A program made the translations under genes and the position numbers. Positions 1 through 9,756 of a stretch of DNA of 64,000 bases are shown here, piece after piece. The notes under the pieces were generated by a model that made no database searches, was not told the origin of the DNA, and saw only the letters and a program-made list of their open reading frames with translations. The stretch covers positions 1,092,025 through 1,156,024 of the forward strand of contig NC_016485.2 of assembly GCF_000227115.2 (NCBI RefSeq), given 5' to 3'. The DNA is from Naumovozyma dairenensis CBS 421 (lineage: Eukaryota > Ascomycota > Saccharomycetes > Saccharomycetales > Saccharomycetaceae). Position 1 is the first letter of the stretch, and each line of letters opens with the position of its first letter.

Positions 1-32
1 GTGTGTATGTGTACATGATTTTGCTGTCTAAA

Positions 33-845
33 CTACAAATAACTATCGTTGCGGTTACCATATATCTCAGAAAATATTCTCTCTTCGTCAGGGGTAGTAC
101 TTTGCGCTGAAGTGACTAACGTCAACGTGTCACTTAATCCACTTACTATATTAGAATTGATATTTATGTTACCAATAGGTGAATCACCCATACCAAGCTC
201 TCCTAGCACTTTTTCTCTAGATATAACCTTGTCTTCTTTCTTTGCTCTCGTACTCTTTACGTACGGACTTGATGGACAGGATTCCTCCTCAGATATTGTG
301 CTACTATCATCATCTCCACCAGTTGACACAAAAGAATTCTTAGAAAATACCTCTTTTTCAAGATTATAGATTTTCCTCTCCAATGTAGAGTTCCAGTCAT
401 CATTATAATCCAGGGTTTTAATCTCATCCTCCTCAACACCTGATCCGGTATTTTCTGAATTATTTTTCTTGTTCTTAACCCCCGTTTGCTTCTTGAAAAA
501 CCTTAATGGTTTGTGTCTTTTATCATTGTACCCATAGTAGCCATCATCACCACCAACTCCCTCCATTATATTCTCCTTTGCTGGTGTTTTTGAACTACCA
601 AAAGAAGTCATTGATTCTAATTTAGAGTCATCGAAATCATAAAATGGAACTTTATTATTTTTCCATCTCCTAATATGATGATGATGATGATATTGATTTT
701 CCTTGTTTTTCTTAGTAATTAAATCATTATATGCAAGATCAAAATCTTTATTCAAATTTACTTTAGATTCAATATCCGTTGAAGGATTTTGATACGTTTC
801 ACGTCTATGATGGAAAAATTGTTTCGTTCTAAAACTACCGACCAT
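33..845 (-). CDS. Unrecognised basic/low-complexity protein, 270 aa
   Basis: I do not recognise this protein. The frame stays open upstream to about 941, but the first real ATG is at 845; the extension has only a TTG. From that ATG the protein is 270 aa and ends at a TAG at 33-35. It is hydrophilic, with a His run near residue 53, a basic stretch, Asp/Asn-rich parts, a short coiled-coil-like segment (LERKIYNLEKEVF) in the second half and Ser-rich acidic regions such as STISEEESCPSSP, the look of a regulated, disordered yeast protein. No membrane segment or enzyme motif is visible. It is divergent from CCE1; in S. cerevisiae that neighbour would be UFD4, which this is not. The long ORF with coding-like composition supports a real gene; function unknown. 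Confidence 0.6.
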   Translation of the reverse strand: MVGSFRTKQFFHHRRETYQNPSTDIESKVNLNKDFDLAYNDLITKKNKENQYHHHHHIRRWKNNKVPFYDFDDSKLESMTSFGSSKTPAKENIMEGVGGDDGYYGYNDKRHKPLRFFKKQTGVKNKKNNSENTGSGVEEDEIKTLDYNDDWNSTLERKIYNLEKEVFSKNSFVSTGGDDDSSTISEEESCPSSPYVKSTRAKKEDKVISREKVLGELGMGDSPIGNININSNIVSGLSDTLTLVTSAQSTTPDEERIFSEIYGNRNDSYL

Positions 846-1213
846 TTCTTTCGTATTTTTCTTCTTTCTCTCCTTCTCTTTTAATACCTTCCGTTGTTTT
901 TTCGCTATTATCCACAACAAAACATTGCTTTGATTAATCAATGAATATGGATTGCATACTCTTATAAATCAAATTTTCCCAACCAGAACCGTTTTGTGTC
1001 GTTTCTGTCATCTTTTCTGTTAATAGCCTACTTTTATATAATGACAGAATCTTCGAACTTGTGTATAAAATTCCCAAATTTATTCAGATATTAAAAACTG
1101 GAAAATATAGATCAAATATATCTCGAAGATCAAGACACATACACACAATAAACCTGTAATATATTAGGCCTGTCAAGTTAATTCAAAATAAAAAAATAAC
1201 CATTCATCTCACA
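846..1213. promoter_or_regulatory. Divergent intergenic region, unknown gene / CCE1
   Basis: This 368-base AT-rich spacer lies between two genes transcribed away from each other and must carry both promoters. I see poly-A/T tracts near the CCE1 start but no factor site I would stand behind. Confidence 0.4.
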
Positions 1214-2566
1214 ATGAAATTCGCCTTGAAGAAAAGATCTTCAATCGACGCATTAGACATGTATTGCAAAAAGGCAAGTAAACGAACCTTAAAATTCTTA
1301 TCCATCGCATTAGGTTCCAAACACATCGATATAGAACATAAAAGTGACATACGATCGAATATTATAAACCATTGTGAAATCTTGGAGGCCGCTAGAAGGA
1401 AACTTATACAGAAGAATCAAATAATCATTTCATCAATTCATTTAGGTGTAAAGACTTTTACCATATCGAAATTTAAGATAGAGTTACTTGACGAAAACAA
1501 TAACAAAAACACGGATGATAATATTGAAAAGCAATTGACAGTCAGTAAACCAATCTTATTGGATTGGGATAAACTAAAACTAGAGGAATTGTTCTTACCC
1601 GATAATCGATCGAAAATAACGTTACATCCAACAGATATGACTGATTCCATATTTAAACTCTCACAATATTTAACAACAGAAAAGGAAAATAGAGCTGATT
1701 TATTTACCATTGGAAGACCAAAGGATACTTATAGATTATCTTCAAAGCCTAATTCATTCGAAAATGTGTTGAAAATTAATTTATTTGAACAGTTATTATA
1801 CTCTACCTTGAAGAATAAATTAAGCTATCTCAATTTGAAGCAACCACAGACTAAGAATAATGATGATGCATATCTACCAATCATATCGGATACTAAATTG
1901 GTATCACAATTTTGGTGTAATTTAACTCCAGTGAGAAGTATATTGAACAAATCATTTGGTAAAGGTTCCGATGAATCCAATTTACAATTAAAATCTCCCA
2001 TTTTATTAAATTCCATAAAGATGCATTTAGTAAGAAGAATTATTGAATCTGCTCTCCAAATAGATAATTCATCTAATAAAGTAACATTGACACCCAATTG
2101 GGAACATCGTCTTCGAACATATATCACAGAGGATACTTTGGGAACATATACATTTTCTGAATGTTTAGGTTTCCTTGGAAGACAAAGAGAATGTGATAAT
2201 CGGGAATTAGCAAATGTTTTCTTACAAGGTTTAAGCTGGATGGAATGGTTACAAACTTATATAGAAATTGAAAATATAGTAACTAGTGAAAAGGGGAATT
2301 ATACCGATGAGATTTTGAATCAATTTAATGCATATTGTCATTATAAGAAAAATAAAATACAAGAATTCCAAAAGGGAACATCCCCAAGATTAACTTCTTT
2401 AGAAAATTACCATGATGATTACGATAACGCTCCGTACCCTAATAATAATAATAATAGGAATAATGGTGAAAGAAAGAGGAAATTTACTCCGTATACTCAA
2501 TATATCACCGGTGAAGATAAAGATGGTTCTATGGAAGACCCATGGATAGACAAAATAAAAACGTAA
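1214..2566 (+). CDS. CCE1: Cce1-type mitochondrial Holliday-junction resolvase homologue, catalytic residues replaced
   Basis: Cce1 is the mitochondrial cruciform-cutting endonuclease with a RuvC/RNase-H fold. This 450-aa protein (S. cerevisiae 353 aa) keeps the family's N-terminal helical part, the LGxxxxxxSKFKIELL strand near 77-92, a LDWDKLKLEE segment near 116-125, the LFTIGR strand near 163-168 and the C-terminal LSWMEWLQ block near 340-347. It faces PRP40 tail to tail, as in S. cerevisiae. Compared with the remembered yeast sequence, the acidic residues that bind catalytic metal are changed: the Asp of the first strand is His76, the Glu of the TIER strand is Gly167, and the DDLAD helix reads RELAN (Arg330, Glu331, Asn334). 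The tail from about 395 is Asn-rich and species-specific. The reading frame is intact and long, so this looks like a retained non-cutting homologue rather than a decayed gene; orthology is firm by synteny, loss of activity is inference. Confidence 0.85.
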   Translation: MKFALKKRSSIDALDMYCKKASKRTLKFLSIALGSKHIDIEHKSDIRSNIINHCEILEAARRKLIQKNQIIISSIHLGVKTFTISKFKIELLDENNNKNTDDNIEKQLTVSKPILLDWDKLKLEELFLPDNRSKITLHPTDMTDSIFKLSQYLTTEKENRADLFTIGRPKDTYRLSSKPNSFENVLKINLFEQLLYSTLKNKLSYLNLKQPQTKNNDDAYLPIISDTKLVSQFWCNLTPVRSILNKSFGKGSDESNLQLKSPILLNSIKMHLVRRIIESALQIDNSSNKVTLTPNWEHRLRTYITEDTLGTYTFSECLGFLGRQRECDNRELANVFLQGLSWMEWLQTYIEIENIVTSEKGNYTDEILNQFNAYCHYKKNKIQEFQKGTSPRLTSLENYHDDYDNAPYPNNNNNRNNGERKRKFTPYTQYITGEDKDGSMEDPWIDKIKT

Positions 2567-2668
2567 CCTCAACACATCTGTATGTGTGAAATTAATGATA
2601 TTCAAATGTGGTACGTACATATATACCTGTAAATAAATAGATACAAATAATGGACGTTATGAATATTC

Positions 2669-4612
2669 TCAATAGTCTAATTCCACTGACGGCGTCAAAT
2701 GTCTCTTCTTTTGTGACACAGCTTGTTGTTGTTGCGGTATTACCGTATTATTCCCTTGTATTGATGGTGTGTTTTTAATTTCGTTTTGCAGCTCATCAAA
2801 TATTTGCTTCATAGTAGCTTCATCATCTTTCAAATTCTTATATTCTAATGTTTCATATATACTCTCTTTCATTTTATCCCATGTCAATGATAATGGTGCC
2901 CGTACATTTCTAAAATAATTATGAAGCATTAATTTGAAATAATGCTTCTTCTGTTCCAATACTCTTTTTTCAGTTTCTATTTGTATTTCTTTCTTCTCTA
3001 TCCTTGAATGAATTATTTGATCAATTATTAATTGTAAGTCTATCTTGTCTATATCTTGGAAACTCCTGTCCATAACCAGTATTTTATCAATATTTTCATA
3101 ATCTTTATCGTACATCTCTCTCTCTATACCATCATATAACCATTCATAATTATTATCAATCAATACTTGTTGGGCAACAGATCGTTTCCCAACTATAATT
3201 AATTTTTTATCATCAACAACGTCAAGAAACAAATCTAATGAAGTAGATCCATTCCTACCTATAATATTTTGGAAACTTTCATGGGTTTTAAACTCAGAAT
3301 AAAAATCTTTCCATTGAGAATTTGCCTTGATTTTCGAATCATTTTCCATCAATAATTTTTTAAATTGATCCCTTGCAATTCTATCACGAGTATAATTCAT
3401 TTCATCTATCTTGGAAAGTTCATTAATTAATTCTTCTTCTCTTAATTTAACACGTTTTAAATATTCTATTAAGATATCCTCATGAGTTAAAATTTTGAAA
3501 TGTTTATTAGCCATAAATCTTTTATTTTTTTCAAAAAGATAATTATTTAATAACGTTTCCCAAGAGATTATAATCCCATCGTCACCCTGATTATTTGTAA
3601 TGATTGAATCTAAATAATCATTAAATTCTTGTAACGCTTGCTTTTTCAATTTATTTTGTTCTTCTTCATATTTCGATTTTAATCCCGTAACATATTCTAA
3701 AAATGATTTCTTCTTAATTGTTTCACTCACAACAGAATGTTTATAAATAGGTTCATTTTCAATAATCCTTCTCGCAGTAGGCCATCTCGTATAATAATGG
3801 ATCTCACTATTATTTGAAAGCATGTTCAAAAATGCATCTTTAAATTTACTAACTTCATTATGTTCCTTTAATAATTGATCTTCAGATCTATTAGACAAAT
3901 ATTTCTCAAACATTTCTTGTTTCCATAATGGATCATCATCAATAATCCAATACCTCGGATCCTTTGTCCCTAATTCTTTGATAATTTTATCGAATGACCA
4001 TGTGGAATCAACTTCATTCTCCTTTAACATATTCATAAATTCCCTTTCGGCATCCTCTTGAGACTTCGCTATGATTGTTAAAATCGGTGATTCATTAGAA
4101 TATTCCCGAAGCTCTTCTGGTTCGGAAGTGCCATCAGCAGCAGTTTGAGACGGTATGCTCGTTCCGATGGTATCAATTTCTTGTTTAACTGAGATAGTAG
4201 TAGTGGCTGGTGATGGGGAAAGTTTCGAAGATAATACTTGCTGGTTTTGTCCCTTGGTCTGGGATTTTTCTTTATATTGTTTAATTAAGGCAGATATATC
4301 CCAACGAGATTCACCTGTCTTAAGATTGTAATAATACGTTTTACCATCAGCAGTAACATTAGATTTCCAACCAATATTTTCCATTATCGATGCGTCATCC
4401 TTCTCTATCTTAATATTCGTCTTTGCATTATTCGTGGATATAGTAGAGGTCCGAACCGTGGTTGAGGTTGCAGCTGTAATAGGTAATAATTCCTTTGGTT
4501 TCTCCCATTTTGATTCTTTAGTTATAAGGTTATAGTAGTATATTCTGCCCTTTGCATCCTTAGCTGAACGCCATTGATTGCCATTTACTGCATTTTTTTG
4601 ATCTCTATTCAT
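2669..4612 (-). CDS. PRP40: U1 snRNP protein Prp40
   Basis: Prp40 is the U1 snRNP factor that bridges the 5' splice site and the branch-point complex early in spliceosome assembly. The 647-aa protein has two N-terminal WW domains (about residues 13-40 and 80-107, with the typical GRIYYYN and GKTYYYN cores), followed by a low-complexity linker and a long charged helical region with several FF domains (from about 190 to 600). S. cerevisiae Prp40 is 583 aa; the extra length is in the N-terminal extension and the inter-WW and linker regions. The ATG at 4612 starts MNRDQKNAVNGNQW, about 10 residues before the usual start, and no later ATG precedes the first WW. The gene is convergent with CCE1, as in S. 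cerevisiae (YKL012W). The C-terminus is short and Gln-rich. Confidence 0.95.
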   Translation of the reverse strand: MNRDQKNAVNGNQWRSAKDAKGRIYYYNLITKESKWEKPKELLPITAATSTTVRTSTISTNNAKTNIKIEKDDASIMENIGWKSNVTADGKTYYYNLKTGESRWDISALIKQYKEKSQTKGQNQQVLSSKLSPSPATTTISVKQEIDTIGTSIPSQTAADGTSEPEELREYSNESPILTIIAKSQEDAEREFMNMLKENEVDSTWSFDKIIKELGTKDPRYWIIDDDPLWKQEMFEKYLSNRSEDQLLKEHNEVSKFKDAFLNMLSNNSEIHYYTRWPTARRIIENEPIYKHSVVSETIKKKSFLEYVTGLKSKYEEEQNKLKKQALQEFNDYLDSIITNNQGDDGIIISWETLLNNYLFEKNKRFMANKHFKILTHEDILIEYLKRVKLREEELINELSKIDEMNYTRDRIARDQFKKLLMENDSKIKANSQWKDFYSEFKTHESFQNIIGRNGSTSLDLFLDVVDDKKLIIVGKRSVAQQVLIDNNYEWLYDGIEREMYDKDYENIDKILVMDRSFQDIDKIDLQLIIDQIIHSRIEKKEIQIETEKRVLEQKKHYFKLMLHNYFRNVRAPLSLTWDKMKESIYETLEYKNLKDDEATMKQIFDELQNEIKNTPSIQGNNTVIPQQQQAVSQKKRHLTPSVELDY

Positions 4613-5018
4613 TATAAGGAGTCCTTTTTTTTTTCTTGTTCTAACCCCTTCTGATAGAATACAGTTTTTTCTCGTTAGTTCTTACTGGGTGAACTCTTCT
4701 TCCTCTTTATTTCATCGTCATCATCATCACCATCATGCAATGATATCAGTTCCATTATAATTTGGTTAGATATTTGCACTTTTAATATATTTGAAGAATT
4801 CAGATTCTTAATGAGATATACACCCAGACATTATTATTTTTGCCCTTCCTTTCCTTGCCTTAGTTCAATCCTCTTGGAGCAACAAGGAAACAGAGAATCA
4901 ATTCTTAAGTATATTTAGCTATTTAAATATTTGTATATTTAGCTATTTAAATGTTTGTATATTTGTATATTTGAACATTATATAAGATCTATAGCAGCAA
5001 GATACAGTTAAAGAAAGC

Positions 5019-5129
5019 ATGTCTATTACTAATATTAGTCATGTAGATGTTACTTCATTATTGGAAGAGGAATTCGCATTGAATCACAATATTCTTGATA
5101 CACAAAGGCGAACATTAACACATTTCTAA
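5019..5129 (+). pseudogene. Short ORF, possible relic of a gene start
   Basis: A 36-codon ORF starts at an ATG about 40 bases after a TATATAAG box and reads MSITNISHVDVTSLLEEEF at its N-terminus, an ordinary folded-protein-like composition. It stops at TAA 5127-5129; the same frame then stays open for about 44 more codons. It could be the remains of a gene lost at this synteny junction, or a chance ORF. I cannot name it. Confidence 0.2.
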
Positions 5130-5585
5130 AGGGGGGCCACGCATACAGTCCTGGTTAGCAAACTCCAAAGGTATTTCCCCCAGATCCTAATTTCAAGTTA
5201 CATAGCTGATTTTAACGCTACTTTTTCTCTAAAATATTACGCTATTTTCAAGTTCAATTGAACACCTTAATTTATAGTTACAACTTTTTAAACAGCAATA
5301 TGATCCATCTTAAAGCCAGTAATTTAGCTATTCTTTTGCCCAAGAGTGGCCAGATAGGCTCTGCACCTGACAGACTACGCCTGTCAAGATCTCCATCTTT
5401 GTTAACTTGTTTATACTATTTAATTCAAATGGCCTACGTTAGGTCGTAGGTATTTTTGTTCAAACCCTAATTTTCCTATTTCAGGCCCTACTTCAGGCGT
5501 TACAAAATGTTTTAAACGTCACAAAATAATTTTAAAAAAATCATTTCCGGAAAAAAAACTGAAAAAAAAAATCAATACCAAAACT

Positions 5586-5606
5586 CGATGACTGAATGGA
5601 TGACTG
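5586..5606. promoter_or_regulatory. Two Gcn4-like TGACT half sites upstream of ARG7
   Basis: GATGACTGA occurs twice, 12 bases apart, about 170-185 bases before the ARG7 start. Each copy has the TGACT core of the Gcn4 site (RTGACTCAY) but not the second half. Arginine genes are classic Gcn4 targets, so the placement is sensible; the match is imperfect. Confidence 0.3.
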
Positions 5607-5771
5607 AGTTGAAACCAAAAAGATAACAATACATTTACTAACATCAATTACAAAGAAAGAAAAAAATAGAGTAGAGATCTATGGACAGAGTATATAGCTA
5701 TATATTTTTATTTTGATTGATTCATTTTTACTTTAGTCGCTACATCCAACCCTAGTAAAGTTCTCAGACCA

Positions 5772-7106
5772 ATGACATTCGCAACGAAGATTCTCCAAAA
5801 CACTACAAGGAAAGTGATAGATAAATACCCATTGTATGTCCCCAAATCAGGTACATTCCCTAAAGGTTTCCAAGTGGGTTCAATTGCATCAGGTGTAAAG
5901 AAAAACAATGCCTTAGATCTTGGTATAATCATCAACACAAACAAATCACGTCCCTCTTCTGCCGCAGCTGTCTTTACTACTAATAAGTTCAAAGCAGCTC
6001 CTGTGCTGACGTCTAAAAATGTATTGGATTCCACTAATGGTGTTGCTATTAATGCTATCGTGGTCAATTCTGGTTGTGCCAATTCCGTCACTGGTGAATT
6101 AGGTATGCAAGATGCTAAAGAAATGATTGATATTGTTAATGAACAATTAGGTGATAAGACTTCACCTTCCACTTTAGTTATGTCTACTGGTGTCATTGGA
6201 CAAAGGTTACAAATGAATAAAATTTCAGAAGGTATAAAGAAGATTTTCCAGGAAAATAAGTTTGGTAGTGATTTTACCTCTTGGTTGAATATTTCGAAAT
6301 CAATTTGTACTACTGATACTTTCCCAAAATTAGTTACCTCTAAGTTTAAACTATTAAACGGTAAAGAATATACTTTGACTGGGTTGGCTAAAGGTGCTGG
6401 TATGATTTGTCCAAATATGGCTACTTTATTGGGGTTCATTGTCACTGATTTACCAATTGAAAGTAAAACTTTACAAAAAATGTTAAGACATTCAACAAGT
6501 CGTTCATTTAATTGTATTTCTGTCGATGGTGATATGAGTACTAATGATACCATTTGTATGATTGCTAATGGTGCTGTTGATACTCCTGAAATTAATGAAA
6601 ACTCTCAAGAATTCAAACAAGTTCAAGATCAAGTCACTGAATTTGCTCAAAGATTGGCTCAATTGGTTGTTCGTGATGGTGAAGGTTCCACTAAATTTGT
6701 TACTGTTAATGTTAAAAATTCATACAGTTTCGAAGATGCCAAAATTATTGCAGAATCTATTTCTAATTCTATGTTAGTTAAAACTGCTTTATATGGTCAA
6801 GATGCTAATTGGGGGAGAATCCTTTGTGCCATTGGTTATGCTAAATTGAATGACTTGAAATCTTTAAATGTTGACAAAATTAATGTTAGTTTCATTGCTA
6901 CTGATAATTCTGAACCTCGTGAATTGAAATTGATTGTTAATGGTGTTCCTCAATTAAATATTGATGAAGAAAGAGCTTCTGAAATCTTAGCATTAAATGA
7001 TTTGGAAGTCTTGGTTAATTTGGGAACAGGTAAAGAAGAAGCCCAATTTTGGACTTGTGATTTATCTCATGAATATGTTACCATTAATGGTGATTACCGT
7101 TCGTAG
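5772..7106 (+). CDS. ARG7: Mitochondrial ornithine acetyltransferase
   Basis: Arg7 (Ecm40) moves the acetyl group from N-acetylornithine to glutamate, and in fungi can also acetylate glutamate, in the mitochondrial arginine pathway. The 444-aa protein has the full ArgJ fold and length. The self-cleavage site is clear: [16 protein letters not shown] near 207-222, with Thr218 as the nucleophile made by cutting between Ala217 and Thr218. Other conserved blocks are the N-terminal [14 protein letters not shown], the [10 protein letters not shown] loop near 99-108, GDMSTNDT, and the C-terminal [11 protein letters not shown]. The N-terminus, [20 protein letters not shown], is basic and lacks acidic residues until Asp18, fitting a mitochondrial presequence. 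It is the first gene of the YMR062-053-like block, convergent with RNA14. Confidence 0.97.
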   Translation: MTFATKILQNTTRKVIDKYPLYVPKSGTFPKGFQVGSIASGVKKNNALDLGIIINTNKSRPSSAAAVFTTNKFKAAPVLTSKNVLDSTNGVAINAIVVNSGCANSVTGELGMQDAKEMIDIVNEQLGDKTSPSTLVMSTGVIGQRLQMNKISEGIKKIFQENKFGSDFTSWLNISKSICTTDTFPKLVTSKFKLLNGKEYTLTGLAKGAGMICPNMATLLGFIVTDLPIESKTLQKMLRHSTSRSFNCISVDGDMSTNDTICMIANGAVDTPEINENSQEFKQVQDQVTEFAQRLAQLVVRDGEGSTKFVTVNVKNSYSFEDAKIIAESISNSMLVKTALYGQDANWGRILCAIGYAKLNDLKSLNVDKINVSFIATDNSEPRELKLIVNGVPQLNIDEERASEILALNDLEVLVNLGTGKEEAQFWTCDLSHEYVTINGDYRS

Positions 7107-7321
7107 ACGAACAAAAGGAAAGAACTTATAGATTTATTACCTAGCTGTATATTATCATTAAAACGCTAAAAAGATTTTCTATTATAATATGTTATGATTA
7201 TTTATTTAATTGTTTGTTTTTGGTCTTTAGTTGGAATTATGTACGTGAATTAGTTAGCTTTCATCAGGTTGCCTGTTAGCATTATCTAGTTTGAGTTCAA
7301 CTTGATTGTCTAAGTAGTTTA

Positions 7322-9385
7322 TTAATTTTTAGAGTCTAGTAAAACGTTTTTGAAATATTGTCTCTTTGGTAAAATAGATAATAAATCAACAACTTCTTGT
7401 GGAATTAGTTGACTATTCAATCTCATTTGTTTGTTTTGTGGCCCATTCCCGCCCCCATCTTCAATTTGTATATTATTTTTATGATTATTTTCATCACTAA
7501 TGTAAGTGTCAAACTTTCTCTTATATCTGTTCGTTTGGTTTCCCGTATCATAATGCTTGAGATTCTTCGTATCATCGTAAAGATATCTTAGTTCTAGCTT
7601 CTTGATCAGATTTTCATTTTGAATTTGATAACGATCAGTAAATATATCAATTAAATTCTCATTAGGGAATTTTTCCAAGAATCTTTTCTCCAATTGATAA
7701 AGATTATTTAAATTACCAAATTTTGATTCATAATTTAAAATTTTCTTGAAGATCAATTTTAATTGATTTAAATCTTCGATCTTATCGATTGAAATTTCGA
7801 AAAGTGTTTTAATTTGTGAATCTTTATTAAGTAAGATTAAAAAATCTAAATATTTCAAGATATAAATACCATCATTTTGGAAATATTTTAAACCTAATTC
7901 TAAAACTTTACATGGTGTCTTATAATCATTTTGATTCTGGAATTCCATGTATGCATTCTCAATATAAATATCATGAGTTAAGTTTTTCTTTAGTTTACGA
8001 CATTTACTAAATACAGATCTAGCAGCTGACAAACCAGATAATCTTTTCATTGTATTCATATATATGCAGTAAACAAAGGTTAGTTTTCTCTTGGAATCGT
8101 TTATGGTTTGTTCAGATTCTTGAGATTGGACTAGTTGGTGAGTTTTCTTTAAAAGATGATCTACACAACCTTCAAAGCATTTTTTAGTTTCATCAATTTG
8201 ATTATTTGATTCAAAACATTCGGATAACTTGAAAGTTAATGTAGCAGATGTAGGGTTGGCTCTTAGGGATAGATTTAAAATATATTCTCTCTGTATCGGG
8301 TCTTTAAGAAACATTGAATAACGATACCAAATTTCAGGATTAAAAATTAAATATTGGATCGCTTGTTTGTAAACATAGTTCAATCTATCCATTAGAAGCT
8401 CTTCAGATAATTCTAATTTATTTTGCTTTTCCCATTCAATCCATTTCAGCCAAATATCCAATTGTTCAATATCTGTGGAAAACGAGGACGTGGATGAAGA
8501 CGGCGATGATGGTACATTATTCTTGTTGACTGTGTGTAAACTAATTGGAGTAATTCTTTTCAAATTTCTAGTTAAATTAGACCATTCTTGGAATACAGAT
8601 CTTGCCTTCATATAATTAGGAGACAATTCAGCAATAAATTTCCTAGCGGTTAATGAATTAACATCTTGTTCCCATTGTGTATATTTATTCCACATTTTTT
8701 CTAATTGGTCAAAAGGTACAACAAGCATTCTTTTATAAAGTTTCCTTAGCATATCAATTTTTTGTTGTTCTTCCCATTTATTGAATGGTTTCCAATTTTC
8801 CAAAAATAATAAATAATCAAGCCAAAATTGTGATGATTGCGGTTCCCAATTGGCACATTTTTCTAGGACCAATTCAAATGCTTTGATGACTATGGATCTT
8901 GCCTCTTGACCCCCCGTTATTATATTATTTTTCCTACGAACATAATCTAGATAAGTTAGCCATAATGATAAATCATTATTAGGAGCGGAGGCTAATTCTG
9001 TAGGAGAGGAGCCCGTCAAGTTAGAAGAAGAAGAAAGACACATTGATAAGAATGACTCTACAGTTGCAAATTCATCCCTAGCTAGTTCCATTTTCAATTG
9101 TATGGTCCATAGGAAAGATAACAATGGGAAAGTTTCATGTAGGGTTTGGAAAACACCTCTTATTTTATCCAAGCTAGCATCTGTGGATTCGTAATATTGG
9201 ATCAGTTCCAAGGATGTTAGGATATCTAGTGGATCATTTGATAGCTTGTCTAGTAGTTGACGTTCTTTCTCATTAGGATGTCTTGTCTGTTGTGCGTCTG
9301 CTTGCTGTTGTTCTTGTTGTTCTTGTTGTCCTTGTCCTTGTTCTTGTTCTTGTATTGTTGGATCCGGTGTTAGCGAAGTTGACAT
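7322..9385 (-). CDS. RNA14: Cleavage factor IA subunit Rna14
   Basis: Rna14 is the scaffold of cleavage factor IA, needed for pre-mRNA 3' end cleavage and polyadenylation, and works as a dimer with Rna15. The 687-aa protein matches the family length (677 in S. cerevisiae). It opens with a Gln-rich tail (residues about 12-32), then has HAT helical repeats through most of the body, seen as recurring W/Y-rich pairs such as SQFWLDYLLFLENWKPF, QLEKMWNKYTQWE and EIWYRYSMFLKDP. The C-terminus (SQLIPQEVVDLLSILPKRQ) is the conserved monkeytail that binds the Rna15 hinge. It sits between ARG7 and SAM37, the S. cerevisiae order. The ATG is at 9383-9385. Confidence 0.97.
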   Translation of the reverse strand: MSTSLTPDPTIQEQEQGQGQQEQQEQQQADAQQTRHPNEKERQLLDKLSNDPLDILTSLELIQYYESTDASLDKIRGVFQTLHETFPLLSFLWTIQLKMELARDEFATVESFLSMCLSSSSNLTGSSPTELASAPNNDLSLWLTYLDYVRRKNNIITGGQEARSIVIKAFELVLEKCANWEPQSSQFWLDYLLFLENWKPFNKWEEQQKIDMLRKLYKRMLVVPFDQLEKMWNKYTQWEQDVNSLTARKFIAELSPNYMKARSVFQEWSNLTRNLKRITPISLHTVNKNNVPSSPSSSTSSFSTDIEQLDIWLKWIEWEKQNKLELSEELLMDRLNYVYKQAIQYLIFNPEIWYRYSMFLKDPIQREYILNLSLRANPTSATLTFKLSECFESNNQIDETKKCFEGCVDHLLKKTHQLVQSQESEQTINDSKRKLTFVYCIYMNTMKRLSGLSAARSVFSKCRKLKKNLTHDIYIENAYMEFQNQNDYKTPCKVLELGLKYFQNDGIYILKYLDFLILLNKDSQIKTLFEISIDKIEDLNQLKLIFKKILNYESKFGNLNNLYQLEKRFLEKFPNENLIDIFTDRYQIQNENLIKKLELRYLYDDTKNLKHYDTGNQTNRYKRKFDTYISDENNHKNNIQIEDGGGNGPQNKQMRLNSQLIPQEVVDLLSILPKRQYFKNVLLDSKN

Positions 9386-9756
9386 GACCGTGGACTGTAT
9401 TCTGTGTTTTCAGGGAAAGGGAAAGAGAACTTATTCTTGAGGAAGAATCACTTTGATACTTTAAGTATATATATAGATAAGGACTTTAATGCTTTGTAGC
9501 CAATCGTTAATCCATCCATTTATGATATCATATTTGATATAGACGATACCTTTGAAACAATTCAAATACATGGGTAGTTTATATTTCCATGTTTTTCACT
9601 TTTTTGTCATATGGAAATTTTTCACTTATTAACAATGCGGGTAATAATAATAAGAGGAAGAACAAGAACAGTTGAAGAGTGGAATACATAAGTTGAAGAA
9701 GGCAATTAATTAGCGATAGCTTTTCCATTTAGGAGATCAATTGTCTTATATTGCTA
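9386..9756. promoter_or_regulatory. RNA14/SAM37 divergent promoter region
   Basis: 371 bases between two genes that start away from each other. It is AT-rich, has one good Reb1-type site (listed separately) and a TATATATA stretch about 85 bases upstream of RNA14. Confidence 0.5.
9638..9644 (-). promoter_or_regulatory. Reb1-type site (CGGGTAA)
   Basis: CGGGTAA is an exact match to the Reb1 core TTACCCG read on the minus strand. It lies about 115 bases upstream of SAM37 and 250 upstream of RNA14, where Reb1 usually clears nucleosomes from shared promoters. Sequence match only. Confidence 0.5.

Larger units (their letters stand above)
4613..5771. other. Long intergenic region PRP40-ARG7
   Basis: This 1.16-kb spacer joins the chromosome XI-like pair (CCE1-PRP40) to the chromosome XIII-like block starting with ARG7, so it is a synteny junction. 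It holds a run of near-repeats of TATTTAGCTATTTAAAT around 4910-4970, a small ORF at 5019, hairpin-forming stretches (TGACAG/CTGTCA near 5370; CCTACG 5433-5438 with CGTAGG 5445-5450) and Gcn4-like half sites just before ARG7. No complete known gene is visible. Confidence 0.5.
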
